A DNA stretch of 64,000 nucleotides from Mactromeris polynyma (GCA_032209605.1 JASFXZ010000005.1:28322905-28386904); one strand, 5' to 3'. Shown: positions 12,326 through 24,904, numbered from the stretch's first letter. Made by a program: numbers and translations. The notes: generated by a model not told the origin, from the letters alone.

Positions 12326-12419
12326 GCGCCACAAAACATCATTAAATATGTAATATTGGTAACATACAATCAGTTTGATCTCATGCCAATATTACATATT
12401 TAATGATGTTTTGTGGCGC
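12326..12419. repeat. perfect 34-bp inverted repeat with 26-nt loop
   Basis: Left arm 12326-12359 starts gcgccacaaaacatc and ends gtaatattgg. Right arm 12386-12419 is its exact reverse complement. The loop is 12360-12385. A second, shorter inverted pair lies outside: 'gcaaataacaaacta' at about 12418 and 'tagtttgttatttgc' at about 12559. This suggests a small foldback element or an end hairpin of a larger one. Confidence 0.9.
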
Positions 12420-12579
12420 AAATAACAAACTAACCACTCCAAAAAGTGTAGTATGCTATATTAAACTCCTTTAACTGATGTGCAGCTCAGTGTTGGCTAT
12501 TGATTTTGTCTTTCATTGAATCTAACATATGAGTTCATGTTCACCAGCTTACGAATTTAGTTTGTTATTTGCCTTGGAA

Positions 12580-15160
12580 TTGATTGAGGACCTGTTTTAT
12601 CATTGACTTTGTATCTATCATTTTGTGGTTAATCTACTCACGTGTCTCGTTATTTTCAGTTTTCCGAAATTAGTATATGTGTCGGACACCCGTGTTTAGT
12701 GAATATATACTTTCCTTTTGCACGCGTTCTCTTGTTCTGTGTTTGTTTTGTATTAATGTAGTATTCGTTTATTTCCAAGCTGATCAAGATAAATAGTATT
12801 CTAATTTAATCTAACCTATGTATACACTCGATAAACTCAGACAGGATGATAATACCATCCTTAAAAATACACGATCGACCATATCACAAAACTAGATGCA
12901 ATGATATTCCCACTTTAACTGAGACTTAAACAACTTTCTTACTCCAAATAGAGTTTAATTTAAACTTTTGCGAATTCCTTACACGCCCGGTGTACAACTT
13001 AACTTGAATACGTATAAAAAAAATATCATCCATTTTAAGTAATTATATTTCGTTGCTAAGGGAACGCAAGAGGAAAGCCTCAACATTTGCATCCATTGGC
13101 GGGGTCACTACTTCAGTGGGACTTCCAGCCCTAGGCCTATGACAAACGTTAGTTCTACCTTCACGAAATTGAGAAACCTAGCTGTGTTATGTACAACGTG
13201 ACATGCAGTCAAGCCTAAACATTTTCTACAGTCCTGGAATATTTGGCAACGCTTTTTACACTCTGTAAGGATTCCTTTTCTTCTAACTTCGGGTCAATGT
13301 TAAATGAAACTCCTATCGTGTTTAAATAACATAATAAAACAAATGTGTGTACAAACATTTCATTGAAACACCAACTAACTGTATATAGTGTACGCTCTTT
13401 CACAATCTGTGTCCTTTGTTGCACGTTGCTCGGCATTATACGAGTAGTGCATGGACAGATTGGCACATAGTCAGATCCGATCAACGTGATGTGTTTGTTA
13501 ACATGCCTGGTGTTCAGTCCCCTGTTGCCTATTATTTTTTGCTCTTGTGGTATCGAGCATTGTTGCGTCTAAGTCTTTAAGTAACCATTTGGTTTGCATA
13601 TACTAAATAACAGGTAATAAAATTGAGCATGACCACTTTATTTGCATCCCTATGGGTTTAAAACTATCAGTTCGAGGTGTTTCTCTTCATGTTGCTCGTT
13701 ATATTCAGTTGTTCGAATTTAAGACATGCGTCAGAAAACCTTGCAAAAGTTAAAATGGGTCTCACACACTGTTTAGAATTTTAATCTGATTTTTATTAAG
13801 CGATTTTCAAATTACTTTGCACAATTGTTTATCGGTGCGTCGTGCATTAGATTGTCAATGTCACGCTAAGAGGTCAAACATCAAATCGTGGGTTATGTAG
13901 ATATACATATCATGGAACTATATAGCTGAATTCTCTTCATCTCTTAACGGGCATGCCATGTTCCTTTCAGGCACTTAGTTGTTTTAAGTAGTCAATACTG
14001 ATTTGTATCTTTCATTTTCCCCATTTAATGGGAAAAGTCATTCAGATATTGGATGCAGAGGTTTAAGTGGAAAGAAAAACACAAGCACTTCGCATCTATC
14101 TGTACATGACTATTTACATATTGTATTTTTTTATATTTCATTATGTGTATAGAACACGAAAGAGAAACACGACATTTTTATCATTTATGTATCACAAACA
14201 CACATGTATAAAAAATTATTTTTTATACAATAACAAAGTACATCCTGTTCATTTAATTAACGATTTTTTCCCGCACATTTTATACAAAAAGCAGCTGCAT
14301 CGCGACAAAACCTGTATTAGTGGCGAAACAATCCATTTTCAGGATTTTACATGTTACCACTTTTTACCAGATATATGGTTGAACTTTCTATTCGTACCAC
14401 AATTATTAAAAGCGCACAGCAATTGTTCGTGTCTTAGCTATTCCAATATAACGAAAGAAATGCAAAAGCATGCTACATGTACAAAATGACGACATCACGT
14501 CAGAATGAACAAAATTCTTAAAAATATTCTCCTTTTCAAATGGAATTTTCTTTGCAGTACTTCAATATGTCCTCGTTCATTTATTTCTTTACATCACAAT
14601 TAAGCCTCCAAAACAATTTCGGAAGAATTGCTTTGTTTCTGATTGGGAAATACTCGAAGTCTTAACCAACGTCACTAATACAGGTGTTGTCAGGGTCACG
14701 CTCACATAAATGTTTATATAATAAGTTGCATTATAAAGATCCTGGTTTAATTGTCAACGTTTGTTGAATTTGTTTACATGCCAAATGACGTATCGCTATT
14801 CCTGTCTCGTGTACATGTTATGCTATTGTGATAAATTAAACTGCTTGTCAAAATCATGGCCATTTTTATTTAAATTCTTTCATTGCTATGCTCTTTTCTT
14901 TAGGACTATACTTGAGCTCATTGTCTATATGACTGTATGCGTGTTATGAAAATCAGTATACGTTGAACGTTACCTTTCAGACACTTCATGATGCGTTTAT
15001 AATGACAATAAGTACATACATTGTAACACTAATACACTTAAAACAAAATATACAAGGAAATTCTAAATATGTACAATATCTGTCCATCAAAGTATACTTC
15101 AGTGAAGAGGCACTTTCTTATGCACGTGGATGACTCCGTAGCGACTTATTATCTCTTTTC
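12580..15160. other. 2.6-kb stretch without a recognised gene
   Basis: AT-rich. The 140-codon ORF at 14067-14489 is rich in Phe, Tyr and Ile as expected of AT-rich noise and shows no domain. Nothing else is supported. Confidence 0.35.
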
Positions 15161-15164
15161 TTAG

Positions 15165-15330
15165 CTTGTCCTGTTATGAATTGCCTCTCACATTTTCCCC
15201 TCTTTCTACTGTCCTTAGTTGCAGTTGGTAATGAGCAAGTATTCGTTATCGCTTCATCCCGACATATGTTTGCTGGTGTTACATGGGCTCTGTGGGATGA
15301 GGCATTGTCTAGAGAATGTTTCGTTTCCTA
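15165..15330 (-). repeat. dispersed repeat family R1, degraded copy
   Basis: Weak but ordered matches to R1: 'ttgtcctgttatgaattgcc', 'tccttagttgcagttggtaa', 'tgtgggatgaggcattgtct'. Diverged fragment. Confidence 0.4.
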
Positions 15331-15433
15331 CACCAATTTAATCCTCATTAATAATGTATTGGTTACAGAATCCTCCCTCACGTCTATAGTATTAATATCA
15401 AAATAAACTATACATGGTCTTAATATACCAATA

Positions 15434-15715
15434 CTAAGCGTTGTCATTTTGGAATTCTTGAACAAATTCTAAGAAAAAACTCAACTCATATTTTTTTGTT
15501 TTGTAATATTGATTTCGAGTCTGGTCTAAAATCTCAACAATTGGAGACAATATTTGAGCTGATTGAGATGCTTTGCTAGATTGGAACCAGAACCGCAGTC
15601 TTGTGGAAGATTGATTGGTGTCAGTATAATGATGTCTGATTATACTATCAAATAATTCACAAGCACGTAAAGATATATATACTATGTACATACAACAATC
15701 CGAATCATGTACCAC
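15434..15715 (-). other. open frame of unknown status
   Basis: A 93-codon minus-strand frame whose later part ('SAQILSPIVEILDQTRNQYY', then 'KTKKYELSFFLEFVQEFQ') has an unusually protein-like, helical composition. No family was recognised, and no convincing acceptor/donor pair was found around it. It may be a lone exon, part of an old transposon, or chance. Confidence 0.2.
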
Positions 15716-15859
15716 ATTTCAAGCACTATAGACTCGTCGTATGCATACTTTTGCAATAGTGGGTAGGGTTATGGTTTCTATTTTAACGTCGTTTACATTA
15801 TCTTTTTATAATTTATTGTCTCATTTGCGTGTTAAAATGTGTTTTGTTATGCGTTAATT

Positions 15860-16160
15860 TACAAAAGCATGTTTATCTACGTATATCAAAACAAAGCTAA
15901 TCAAAATTAATCTAGTGTTAAACCCATTGAAATAATTGATAGCCTCGAACTATTGTGGTTGAAACATTAGTAAATAATCAAGTTAAAGTCAACCCGGGAT
16001 AATTTAGTATTTACAAATATACGTACATCAGATCATTCAATTGTTGTAAAAAAAGGTTTCACATATCAACATAAAGTAAATGTATATCTAATGGGATACC
16101 AACAAATCATGGAGTAACTGTGGTGTAATGAACAGAGCGCTTTGCAAATGCATTGTCCCA
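15860..16160. repeat. dispersed repeat, second copy of 185-490
   Basis: Aligns with 185-490 in the same orientation with scattered indels. Class unknown. Confidence 0.55.
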
Positions 16161-16430
16161 TACGCGATGGAATTTTTATATCGTGATTTTTATAAATATT
16201 CTATTGTGTAAGTACTGCATGTTTTTACTGGTTTGCTTGTTATTTGTTTAATTTACACAGAGACATCAAGATGGGAATATATGACTTATGGCTCATCACA
16301 TAATACAAATTGTTTAAAACGTTTCATCACCACCTTCTTAATTCTATAGTTTCATTAGATGCCAAATCCAGATGTAAAATATAAATCCATCCGAATGAAT
16401 TATTAAAAAGAACATGTGACAGATGATACA

Positions 16431-16516
16431 TTATTTGTTGCCTTGTAATTTGGCAGCATTTATTTGTTCGTAATATGTGTCCTCCCTTTGGTTTCTTGTA
16501 CTCACTTCTCCAGATT
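16431..16516 (-). CDS. receptor last exon, frame uncertain
   Basis: Clear acceptor tttcag at 16517-16522. Joined in phase 0, as exon 4 predicts, it reads 'NLEK' and stops at 16502. Joined in phase 1 it reads 28 residues containing 'REDTYYEQINAAKLQGNK' with a stop at 16431. That looks like a real tyrosine-containing receptor tail, but it needs a further exon or an alternative splice to fix the phase. R1 repeat sequence fills most of the preceding intron. Confidence 0.4.
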
Positions 16517-19500
16517 CTGAAATATTTGAAACACACTTAAAAGAGAGATAATATGTAACTACAGGGAACGCCACATACACAAGACAGTGCCTCCCCACGC
16601 AGACCTAGGAAAACAACAATCCACTTAATGGAGGTCAAAGGGCACACTTGTTAAGGAACAGAGGCACAATAAATGACATGGCAAACCACAAGGAAAAACT
16701 AGGAGAATCAAAGTGGACAGTGAAGGAAGGGGGAAGGGGGATTAATGGATGGAAACGATCACAGGACAAGTCAAGACAACTGGCCGCAACAGGCCGAAAC
16801 TGGGCGGATAACAACCCGAACACTATATAAAGTGACATAATTGCACATGGGAAAGGTAAATACAACTCACATTCAAAACACAAACAGAAACAACAACCAT
16901 ATAGCGAATTACAGCCTTGGAACTGGCAGCAAAAACACTGGGGGTTTAAATCGATTTAATAGCTAGCTAACGTCACACGTAACCGCTTAGTTTCATCTGG
17001 TATCGACGGTTCTAAAACTTTCAAGTTATTATCTGTTTTATTTTCATACCAGTTGTATTAACCAAATATGATAAACTTAGATCATCCATGTGCATAAGGG
17101 ATGCCAACATCGTTTCTGAATGATTATATATATACCAATTGAATCAACTTAATGACATAAATACATTTATTTGAAATTTATAAGCAGAAGGTTAAGCATA
17201 TGCTATGTATATACCTTGTTAATCTGAATGTTTGCCTCCGGATCATCAGGTTGAAACTCAGTATTGACATGACTGGCTTGAACCTCCTGGCCCTGTTGAT
17301 TCTTACGTTTCCTGTTAGTTAACATTTGACATTGTAAATTGATATTTGTTTTAAAACATTGAACAGAAAAACAAAACATTTATATTTACAATTGTTTATT
17401 TGTTACTGACCGAGAACTAACAAATGTCTGAATGTTCAATGATCATACAATATGAACAGAATGTTCACATCCTAGTTTCAGTGCTGTTCTGATGAATATA
17501 CTAGTTGCAACTGAATAATAACACAAATATAGACCAGAATATAACTATTAAAATAATACATTACTCTTTATTTCAATGAATTGACAGGCTTTCATAAACA
17601 GATACGTAGAAATTTGCCATTTCTGCCAATGTAATGATCGAGAATTAACAAAATGGTAATTAGTCAAGCCTTAACAACAACACATAAGTTTTTCGAAAAA
17701 AAGGCAACAATCCGTACTGATGAAAAAACGATCTGCAATGAAATATTTACAAACGAACTCACACTTTGCCAGAGGATCGGAATATAAATATTCAAAGTAT
17801 TTCACAACATTGGCAGGCTTTACATTTAACGCAAATGTCATAAATTTACATTCCAAGCCGTATACGTATATAATAATTAATCACGTAACATTGTCAGTTT
17901 TAGTAGTCAATGATATCTTACCATCTTCTTAGGATAACACAGAATATTGATGTCAGTATAATAATGATGCCAACTATGATGGCTGAGGAAATTCCAACCG
18001 TAATTCCATCAATACTGACAGTGTCCTTAGCTGAAAGCAAACAAAATTTGTACCATAATTTCTATATCTGAATGTACATGGCTAACGGAAACAATTGCAA
18101 ACGCACATTTCTAATTGCATTAAGTATATATATAAAATTGTGCTATCAAATAACGATTAAGACAAATAATAGTGTGTGTATCTAGCGTAGAAAACGATTC
18201 AACATAATGGCCGTTTAAATGTTGGATAAATGATGTATCGCTCACTATGTGATGATAGCATGTGAAAGGCTACTTAATTGAAACGTTCACCAAAGTTTCA
18301 ACCTAACGCTCAAATGTTTCGTTAAAATAAATCAGTTGTACCTATGTAAGCATGCGGTATACAATTCATTTTATAATGTATTTCTAATATATTTGACTCA
18401 GTGCAATTTTGTTTTCATTCTTGAAAACAATTTAAATCATACAAATGCATTGACAGGTTGTGAAGCGGTTTTTACAATTTAAGATTGATGGAACATTTTA
18501 TCTGATTCAATGCGTTTTACCTTCATTGTGAACCAGGAAGTGTTCAAAATCACTTGGGCGATCGATGCATACACTTAACGGGTAAATGAAGAATTGCAGT
18601 ACGCTTCGTGATACATTAAAGTGATATCATACTTTTTTCGGCGTAGCAGTACAACATTTTTGACCAACCAAATGTTTTCCTCGAAGCGGGCTTTTTTAAA
18701 TCTGAACAATCATATTTCACCCAAGAGGCACCAGAGCGGGTTTTCGTAAGATGTACGAACATGATCAGTTGGATATTGCATCATCTATTTACGTCATCAA
18801 TAGTTCATTGCAAAACATAAACAAATGTTGCTTCAGACTTTGTAATGGTTTACATTAATGTTTTTTGTTAGTTTAAAATGGAAATATGTACCGGAAGACA
18901 TCATTCTATCTACGCTGTACGTATTGAACTTTTCAAATTAGCAATTATATATATAAAGTTATATATATTGTGAACCGACTGAATGTGTAAAAACATGTTT
19001 AAATGTCATTCCCATAAAATTAGTATTATATATGTTAGTACTGCAGAAGAATTTTCATCGAAGTCTCCATTCCTGAGAAATAATGGTAACTTATTCCCTG
19101 TATTTTACCTTGCAATCAAGATATGTAATGATGGTATATGAAATAACTATCTAACTGTGTCATGTTATATTGATACCTTTGATCCACAACATGAAAGAGG
19201 ATGCAGATGTAATGTACGTCTTGAAATTGAAACAAAACATTGCTGTACCTTGTGTGCATGCAGGACACTCATAATCTCCAGTACATCCCTCGGCGCAATG
19301 TCCGTTGTCCTTATCACAACGACTGTTAACACATCTGTCTGGACAAGCGCCAATGCATTGTTCGTTGACGTTGAAGTAACCGTCCTTACAAGCTGAACAA
19401 ATACCTAGAGTTGAACACACACAATTCCCCGGACATAACAACGAACAGTTCTTGATATCGCCTTGATTATAGTACGGTGCATTACATTCCAGGCAAACGA

Positions 19501-20531
19501 GTGCAGATGTGCATGTTTTACACCTTGATGGACATTGTAGGGAGCAGAATGTAGTTGGATACTCATTGTAGTATGGTCCCTTGCATTCATGGCATTGTGT
19601 ACTCGAAACACACGCTGCGCAAGTTGCTGGACAATCCACACAACGCTTTGTCGTACTTAGATACTTTCCGACGATGCATGTTGTACAACTGGTAATTTCG
19701 GTTTGTTTACAGTTTTCGCAATCATCAGGACATTTATAACCACCGATACCAAGAATGCATCCGTGTGTACAAAATCCTGTTACCCAACGTTCTGGAATAT
19801 ATGTTGAGCCACACACTTTATCTACACAGCATCCACAATTTTCACATCCCGGTACTTGTGTTATAGCTAAAAGAAAAAATACAAAGCTCCTACATATAAA
19901 CCATAATATATTGACCCAGTACAGATGTATCAAAACGCTATTATAAATTAATTGCATCCTGCAACATGTATGCTATTACAATACACAGAATATACTCACT
20001 GCATCTGATATTAAGCTTCGTTAAGTCGTCAAGCCGAATTTCAGCTAATGATAACCCTTTGCTTGTAATACAAATGTAGCTCTTTTAAAATATATAATAC
20101 CAATTGATATATGGACAGCTAACGGACAGCACAATAATACATATCTAGTTCAGAAAGCTGCTTTTAGAAAATCAACACCTAATGTCCGTTGATGAAACCC
20201 GTTTCGTAAACTGATTGATATTTGTAAAGAGTATCATTTGTTATAAACATATTAAGGTTTCATATCTAATATGAATAAACCATGTAACTGACATAAGGAA
20301 AATAAAACAAATGCACACTAAAACAAAGACAATTACTTATCGTGTATACCCTATTTGAGAAGTCATCTGAAAAACCGAGGTCAAAGTTGGACCTTACCAT
20401 GACACAACTAGAACAATATTCATGGAATTAGTTTTTTCGTTGACTTATGACAGATACATAGAGAAATATGACTTACTTATTTGCAAACGAATGAGGAATA
20501 CAAATAGTATTACCAAATGCACGCCGATCAT
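16431..20531 (-). CDS. single-pass transmembrane receptor with furin/MEGF-like cysteine-rich ectodomain
   Basis: Minus-strand gene model with five exons: 20477-20531, 19249-19866, 17922-18030, 17215-17311 and a last exon starting at 16516. Exon 1 gives a Met start and a hydrophobic signal peptide ('MIGVHLVILFVFLIRLQI'). Exon 2 gives about 205 residues with closely spaced cysteines in repeats such as 'CPSRCKTC' and 'CPDRCVNSRC', typical of furin-like and MEGF/laminin-EGF repeats. Exon 3 gives a transmembrane helix ('ITVGISSAIIVGIIIILTSI') and a stop-transfer RR. Exon 4 is a polar tail. The family acts at the cell surface and its MEGF/scavenger-receptor members bind particles or apoptotic cells; ligand binding here is inferred only. 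Phases agree for exons 1-4, but the last exon does not join cleanly (see its entry). Genes of this type are common in bivalve genomes. Confidence 0.75.
16530..16985 (+). repeat. dispersed repeat family R1, fullest copy
   Basis: Best preserved copy, from 'agagataatatgtaactaca' to 'gggggtttaaatcgatttaa' and 'tagctagctaac'. The palindromic 'tttaaatcgatttaa' block is also seen at about 25126-25140 in reverse. It lies in the last intron of the minus-strand receptor gene. Confidence 0.7.
17215..17311 (-). CDS. receptor exon 4: cytoplasmic tail
   Basis: 97 bp, acceptor aacag, donor gtatat, phase 2 in and 0 out. It encodes 'WKRKNQQGQEVQASHVNTEF' and an acidic continuation ending 'NIQINK'. Confidence 0.65.
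17922..18030 (-). CDS. receptor exon 3: transmembrane segment
   Basis: 109 bp, acceptor tttcag, donor gtaaga, phase 1 in and 2 out. It encodes 'AKDTVSIDG', then about 24 hydrophobic residues, then RR. A typical single-pass anchor exon. Confidence 0.75.
19249..19866 (-). CDS. receptor exon 2: cysteine-rich ectodomain
   Basis: 618 bp between a ttttag acceptor and a gtacag donor, phase 1 to phase 1. The product begins 'TITQVPGCENCGCC' and carries about eight cysteine-rich modules, several of furin-repeat form (C-P-x2-C-x2-C, then a 'CxEC..PYYN' section) and a last EGF/laminin-like one ending 'CPACTQ'. ORFs in the other frames over this region are shadows. Confidence 0.85.
20477..20531 (-). CDS. 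receptor exon 1: start codon and signal peptide
   Basis: ATG at 20531-20529, then 17 mostly hydrophobic codons. Donor gtaagt follows, exit phase 1. The start is chosen because it gives a typical secretion signal directly ahead of the cysteine-rich exon. Confidence 0.75.
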
Positions 20532-21274
20532 TTCGATTAGTAGTAGTCCTATCTGAAAAATGGCGTGAAATGTTTTAATTCATAAATACAAAAATAATAT
20601 AAATAACGAAAATAGCTGACACTGAGTAACTATGTTGTTGTCTAGGAGTATTTCAAAAATAACATCATACAAGTATGGACTTTTCGTCACGAACAATACT
20701 GATTTTCGGCGCTAATCAACATGATGGAGCCTACATGTGGTGTCTAATGTTTTAAGTGTATATTGATGATTGTCTCTTGTTTCATGTTGTGGTGTATATT
20801 TATATTCGTGTATGTCAGAGTTTAAGCTGTCATTTAATTATCTATGTATTACGTTCTTATCATTGAGACATTTTTATCAATGAGATTTCATGAAGCTTCT
20901 TTCTTAATTGTAAAATCACATAATACATACAATTTTCCTTCTTCAGCTTTTTTATTAACACGACTTAATCCTACTTTAGTGTAGTCGTAACTTTGTTTCG
21001 TTTTCTCATTATATATAATGTTATATTAAATTCATTTTTGTCTTTATTTAAATTTCATTTCTGCGTCACCAGTATTTATTAATTAAAACCTAACAAACAA
21101 TTTCTGTTTGCCTCTACTGATTATTTATTTACGATTTTGGGGATATTTCGAATTCTAATGTACATAATTTAGTCACCGAGATTAATTTAAGTATAGTGCT
21201 GCTGGTTGTTTTCGGACCAGATTATAAACATATTATATGTTATTGTATACGTCATGGTTAATTGATTATAATGA
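20532..21274. other. upstream region of the receptor gene, no gene recognised
   Basis: Non-coding AT-rich DNA upstream of the receptor start. The promoter and any 5' UTR exon must lie here or further up, but no distinctive element was seen. Confidence 0.4.
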
Positions 21275-21370
21275 TAGTTATAACACCCCATATTCTCATA
21301 CATGTTTATTCGCGCACCTACTCAGTGCCTTTTGTATTGTGGACCGTTGTTTTCCCGGGTGTCTATGTTA
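21275..21370 (-). repeat. dispersed repeat family R1, fragment
   Basis: Short reverse fragment: 'catacatgtttattcgcgca', 'gtggaccgttgttttcccgg', 'gtgtctatg'. It matches the end section of R1. Confidence 0.5.
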
Positions 21371-21494
21371 ATCTCCCCGCTACGACGGAAAATCGTTGGG
21401 AATCCCCTGTTGGTGCAAATAAACCAGTAACTATCACAGAGAATTGGTGAATATCGCATATCACTGACTCGAAACAATTTACTCGAAAACAATT

Positions 21495-22260
21495 TGTTTT
21501 AAAAAACGATGGTCGGCTCCATCTGAAGTAAGCAACAGTTTGTAATCTGAAGGTTACGATTTGTTGAGCAACATAAAAAGTGCCGACATTTTACGATTGC
21601 CAGTCACTCGATTACAGTAAGCTATATGGAAGGGGATACCACTGCTTAGGAGTATGGGTAAAAATAACTTTTAGTCATAAATAGTATAGTCTGTTTCAAA
21701 TTAGTTCACCAGTACTTACTGTATCAGTCGAAATCACACATTCGTGTTAATAAACTTGTTAGTATATCGATTTATCTGATTTAAATAATATAAATGTTCG
21801 CGACCGGTACTTAAAAGCAAGACAGTTTTCTTAATTCCAACACCGGGCATTTTTCGGTGGGGTTGAAAAGCAACACTTCTTAATAGATACATCTTGAAAT
21901 ATACTTAATATTTACTTTCAGATTATATTGTTAATGCAAACAATCTTATGCTTACCATACTTTCATGAATACAACACAGTCATGTTTACAATAAATAAAA
22001 TAACGCCTCTATCATTATTAAACTGTTTTCTTTGCAAACATAACACCATTGCGATAATGGTGTTTATTACTTTGCTACGGAAGAAACAATACATAACAAT
22101 GAACAAGTTAAATTTTAAGATTAGTAAACACATATTATAAACCTAAACAAAATTAACCAATCCTCGTTTACACAACGCTGATATACGTATAGCAAAGCCA
22201 TATTAGTACGGGTTGTCGTAAATCAAAGAAGGAATACTTTAAAATGTACCAATGACAAGA
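21495..22260 (+). repeat. dispersed repeat family R2, copy 1
   Basis: Starts 'gatggtcggc' and runs through 'aatctgaaggtta', 'ttagtcata', 'agtatagtctgtttca', 'gaaatcacacattc', 'atatcgatttatctga', 'aaggttcgcgac'-like and 'caacaccgg' landmarks. These are shared in order with 61505-62130 over about 550 bp. The last part (22150-22250) aligns with 54735-54870. Non-coding, class unknown. Confidence 0.7.
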
Positions 22261-23113
22261 ACATAAGCATATCTTATACAGATTACTAATTGTTTCTTGA
22301 ATGACAGACATCTACGTAAATAACAGATGTATATAGTGCAAGATATTTATGTGACATTCGAAGGGAATATATTTTCACTTCGTATGATTGACACCCGCTA
22401 TTAAGAAATCTAGAAAATTTCCCTTCGAAGTTTAAGTATCAACATCATTCTGGACATAACCGGCTTTTAATAAATGTATCCATTTTGTCTCAACTAATTC
22501 CTTTTGACATAATGTAATAAATTGAATTTCATAGCAGCTTGATACGATAAATGCAAGTATTTATTTCTTACAATGGTATATATCTGTCTTCCCGTTTGTA
22601 TGTTTTAAATCTGTTATATGTAATTCCGAAATAAAATATTTTCTTAAACAGTTTTCAGCTCCATATAAATGACTTTGGATTTTTCATATTGTATTTTTGC
22701 TCGACAAACAACTGCAAAATCCTTATTCCTGTACTAGATATTGATTTGTTCAAATATAGGTTTAGGTCACAGTGTATTGATGTCTGATTGCACGTATCAG
22801 CGTGTATCGATAATAGCAATCCGAATTATTCATAAGATTAATTCGAATAAATTTTGACTTAGCACACACCCAACCATAATCGTGATTAAGTACTCCAAGT
22901 GTATTGAAGTTTGCTCGATAACATTTTACATACAATCAGTTGCTGAGAGAGCCTTTATTGTGTATAATTCAAATATAAGATCTGAATCGACCTTATTCAA
23001 ATAAAAACCCGTGCGGTGTACTTTTTTATAGCCTATGATATTTAAAGTCCCTATCACTAGTATTTAAGATTGTGTCTAATTATTAACTGCATTTTTTCCG
23101 GTTTACTTAACAT
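22261..23113. other. non-coding, nothing recognised
   Basis: AT-rich. A short inverted pair around 22358-22432 ('ttcgaagggaa' and 'ttcccttcgaa') is the only structure seen. Confidence 0.35.
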
Positions 23114-23116
23114 TAT

Positions 23117-24904
23117 GGGCGAATTTGTTTTGCAAGACCTAGTTAAGGTTTGAGGTTTCAGTTTTGTTGTAGTTTGGTTGAAAAACTTAAACCAGTTATG
23201 ATTAAGATTGGTTTGCAAACAAACAGATGGTTTAGTGGAATAAAAATGACCCACATGATTTTGATTGTATAAGAACTTACAGAGTCAGTAGACCATAACG
23301 ATTTACTTGTCACAGTCGCATCAAAATCTAATTTCATTTACATGTACTGCAGTTTTAACCGCTAGTAGTATTGTGATTGCAGACAGGTTGGTGCTCGATA
23401 AGAAAGTCAGAGTTGAGAAACATGTAACTTCTATTTTGCAACGTTACATGTACAATGTGGACGATTTTATAGCCAGGTTCCGATTAAGCAGACATACATT
23501 TGATCTGTATGTTCGACCGTAAGTTGGTGATTTACAATAACATACATTTACTCTCTATACTAATCGTTGTAGCTTAATGCGCAAAATATATATACATGCA
23601 TGTTCATGTTTCAAGTGGTGTAACATTACAAAAGGAAAAATGTAATCTCCAGTACATGAATAATTTAACGCGCATACATCTAAATGATGTCGTTTTTATT
23701 AAAGTAAAGGTATTTGTATTATCTATCTGAATAACATCTAAGTAGTTATGTTTCAAATTAAAATTTCTCTTTCAGGAACATGATATGCATTATAACAAAT
23801 TAGTGACAAAAACATGCATCATATGTGCACGCAACGATCAAATATTTGCAATCTCATTGCTTAATTTTAAAATAACACCGACCATCTGTTCAGTCGATAT
23901 AATATACATTGAAGAGATTTTTATTTATTGTGATTTGAAGATATTTTCCTTCCATAATTATATAGGAAGTTGGTCGGACCACAGTGACGCGAAAGTTGGG
24001 TATGGGTCTTTGTTTGCATTGCGATTCGAGCACGGTGTTAACTAAAGTTACATGTATATGTTTGTTTGTACCCGCAGGGTTTAAGGGAAATACCCATATT
24101 TATTGTCCTTGTGGTGATGGTGTAATCCTGAGTATTTCTAGGTCGCATTAGAAATAAACATGTCCGATAAGCATGCATGAAATTCTCACTATTAAACCTT
24201 GATAAAAAGAGATATCAAACGAAAACTTAAACCTGGGAACAATATATACATGTATATATTAGTCCCAGCTTAAACGTTGAAACAATATTAGCCATACCGG
24301 ATACATGATAAATGTGACGGCTTATCATAATGTTTGTTTCTTCAAATTGCCAACTTTCTGATCAGTAGTGATTGCTAAATGCAGTAACAGACAGATTGTG
24401 AACGTTTTTATAATGTTTTTATAAATACGAACATATAAACCTGGGTTAGGGTTATCACTGATGCACGAGATATACCGACCTGTACAGTCTGCACAAAATA
24501 ACTTATGGAAAAATACTGGTAACATGATATAGAAACACAGTAGTTAATATGATAATGTCATTAGATCTACACAGGGAAAGCAAATCCACAATTCAGCTAT
24601 CTGCAGCCCCAGGCTTTCAGCACTAACAGCACTTTGATTAAACATGGCCCCACATTTGAGTGGCACGGTCACCCGCCATAAAATCAGTCCACCATTTTGT
24701 TTAACTAGTGTACGATTATTCGAATAAATCAAACCAGACAAACCACACCTGGAGGTAGTTCGGTCAGTTTGATTAACCAGTTTAAGATTTGTTATAAACA
24801 AATACAGAAACTTGTTTTAGTTGAAACCCATATGGTTAAAACAAATGAAAGGTTTGACAAACAAGTTTTGGTTTCAAACCGGTTTGGTACAAACAAATTC
24901 GCCC
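23117..24904 (+). mobile_element. DNA transposon with 14-bp terminal inverted repeats, possibly PIF/Harbinger-like
   Basis: Left end gggcgaatttgttt at 23117-23130; right end aaacaaattcgccc at 24891-24904, an exact inverted match. The element is flanked on both sides by TAT (23114-23116 and 24905-24907), a plausible 3-bp target-site duplication. It is 1788 bp long. Inside, a plus-strand ORF (23307-23522) has a stretch 'YNVDDFIARFRLSRHTFDLY' that recalls the N-terminal part of HARBI1-like transposases. No DDE catalytic region was found, so the copy is defective. The TIRs and duplication are seen directly; the superfamily is an inference. Confidence 0.6.
23307..23522 (+). pseudogene. possible HARBI1-like transposase N-terminal fragment
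   Basis: 71-codon frame inside the TIR element. The later half resembles the 'F...FR(M/L)SR.TF' signature seen ahead of the DDE domain in Harbinger-type nucleases. A donor-like gtaagt lies at the end (about 23520). No downstream catalytic exon was recognised. Weak identification. Confidence 0.3.

Noticed and set aside
14067..14489. 140-codon plus ORF
   Set aside because: Composition of AT-rich noise (Tyr, Phe, Ile, His, Lys); no domain recognised.
19405..19641. 78-codon minus ORF inside the receptor exon
   Set aside because: Shadow of the cysteine-rich exon in another frame.
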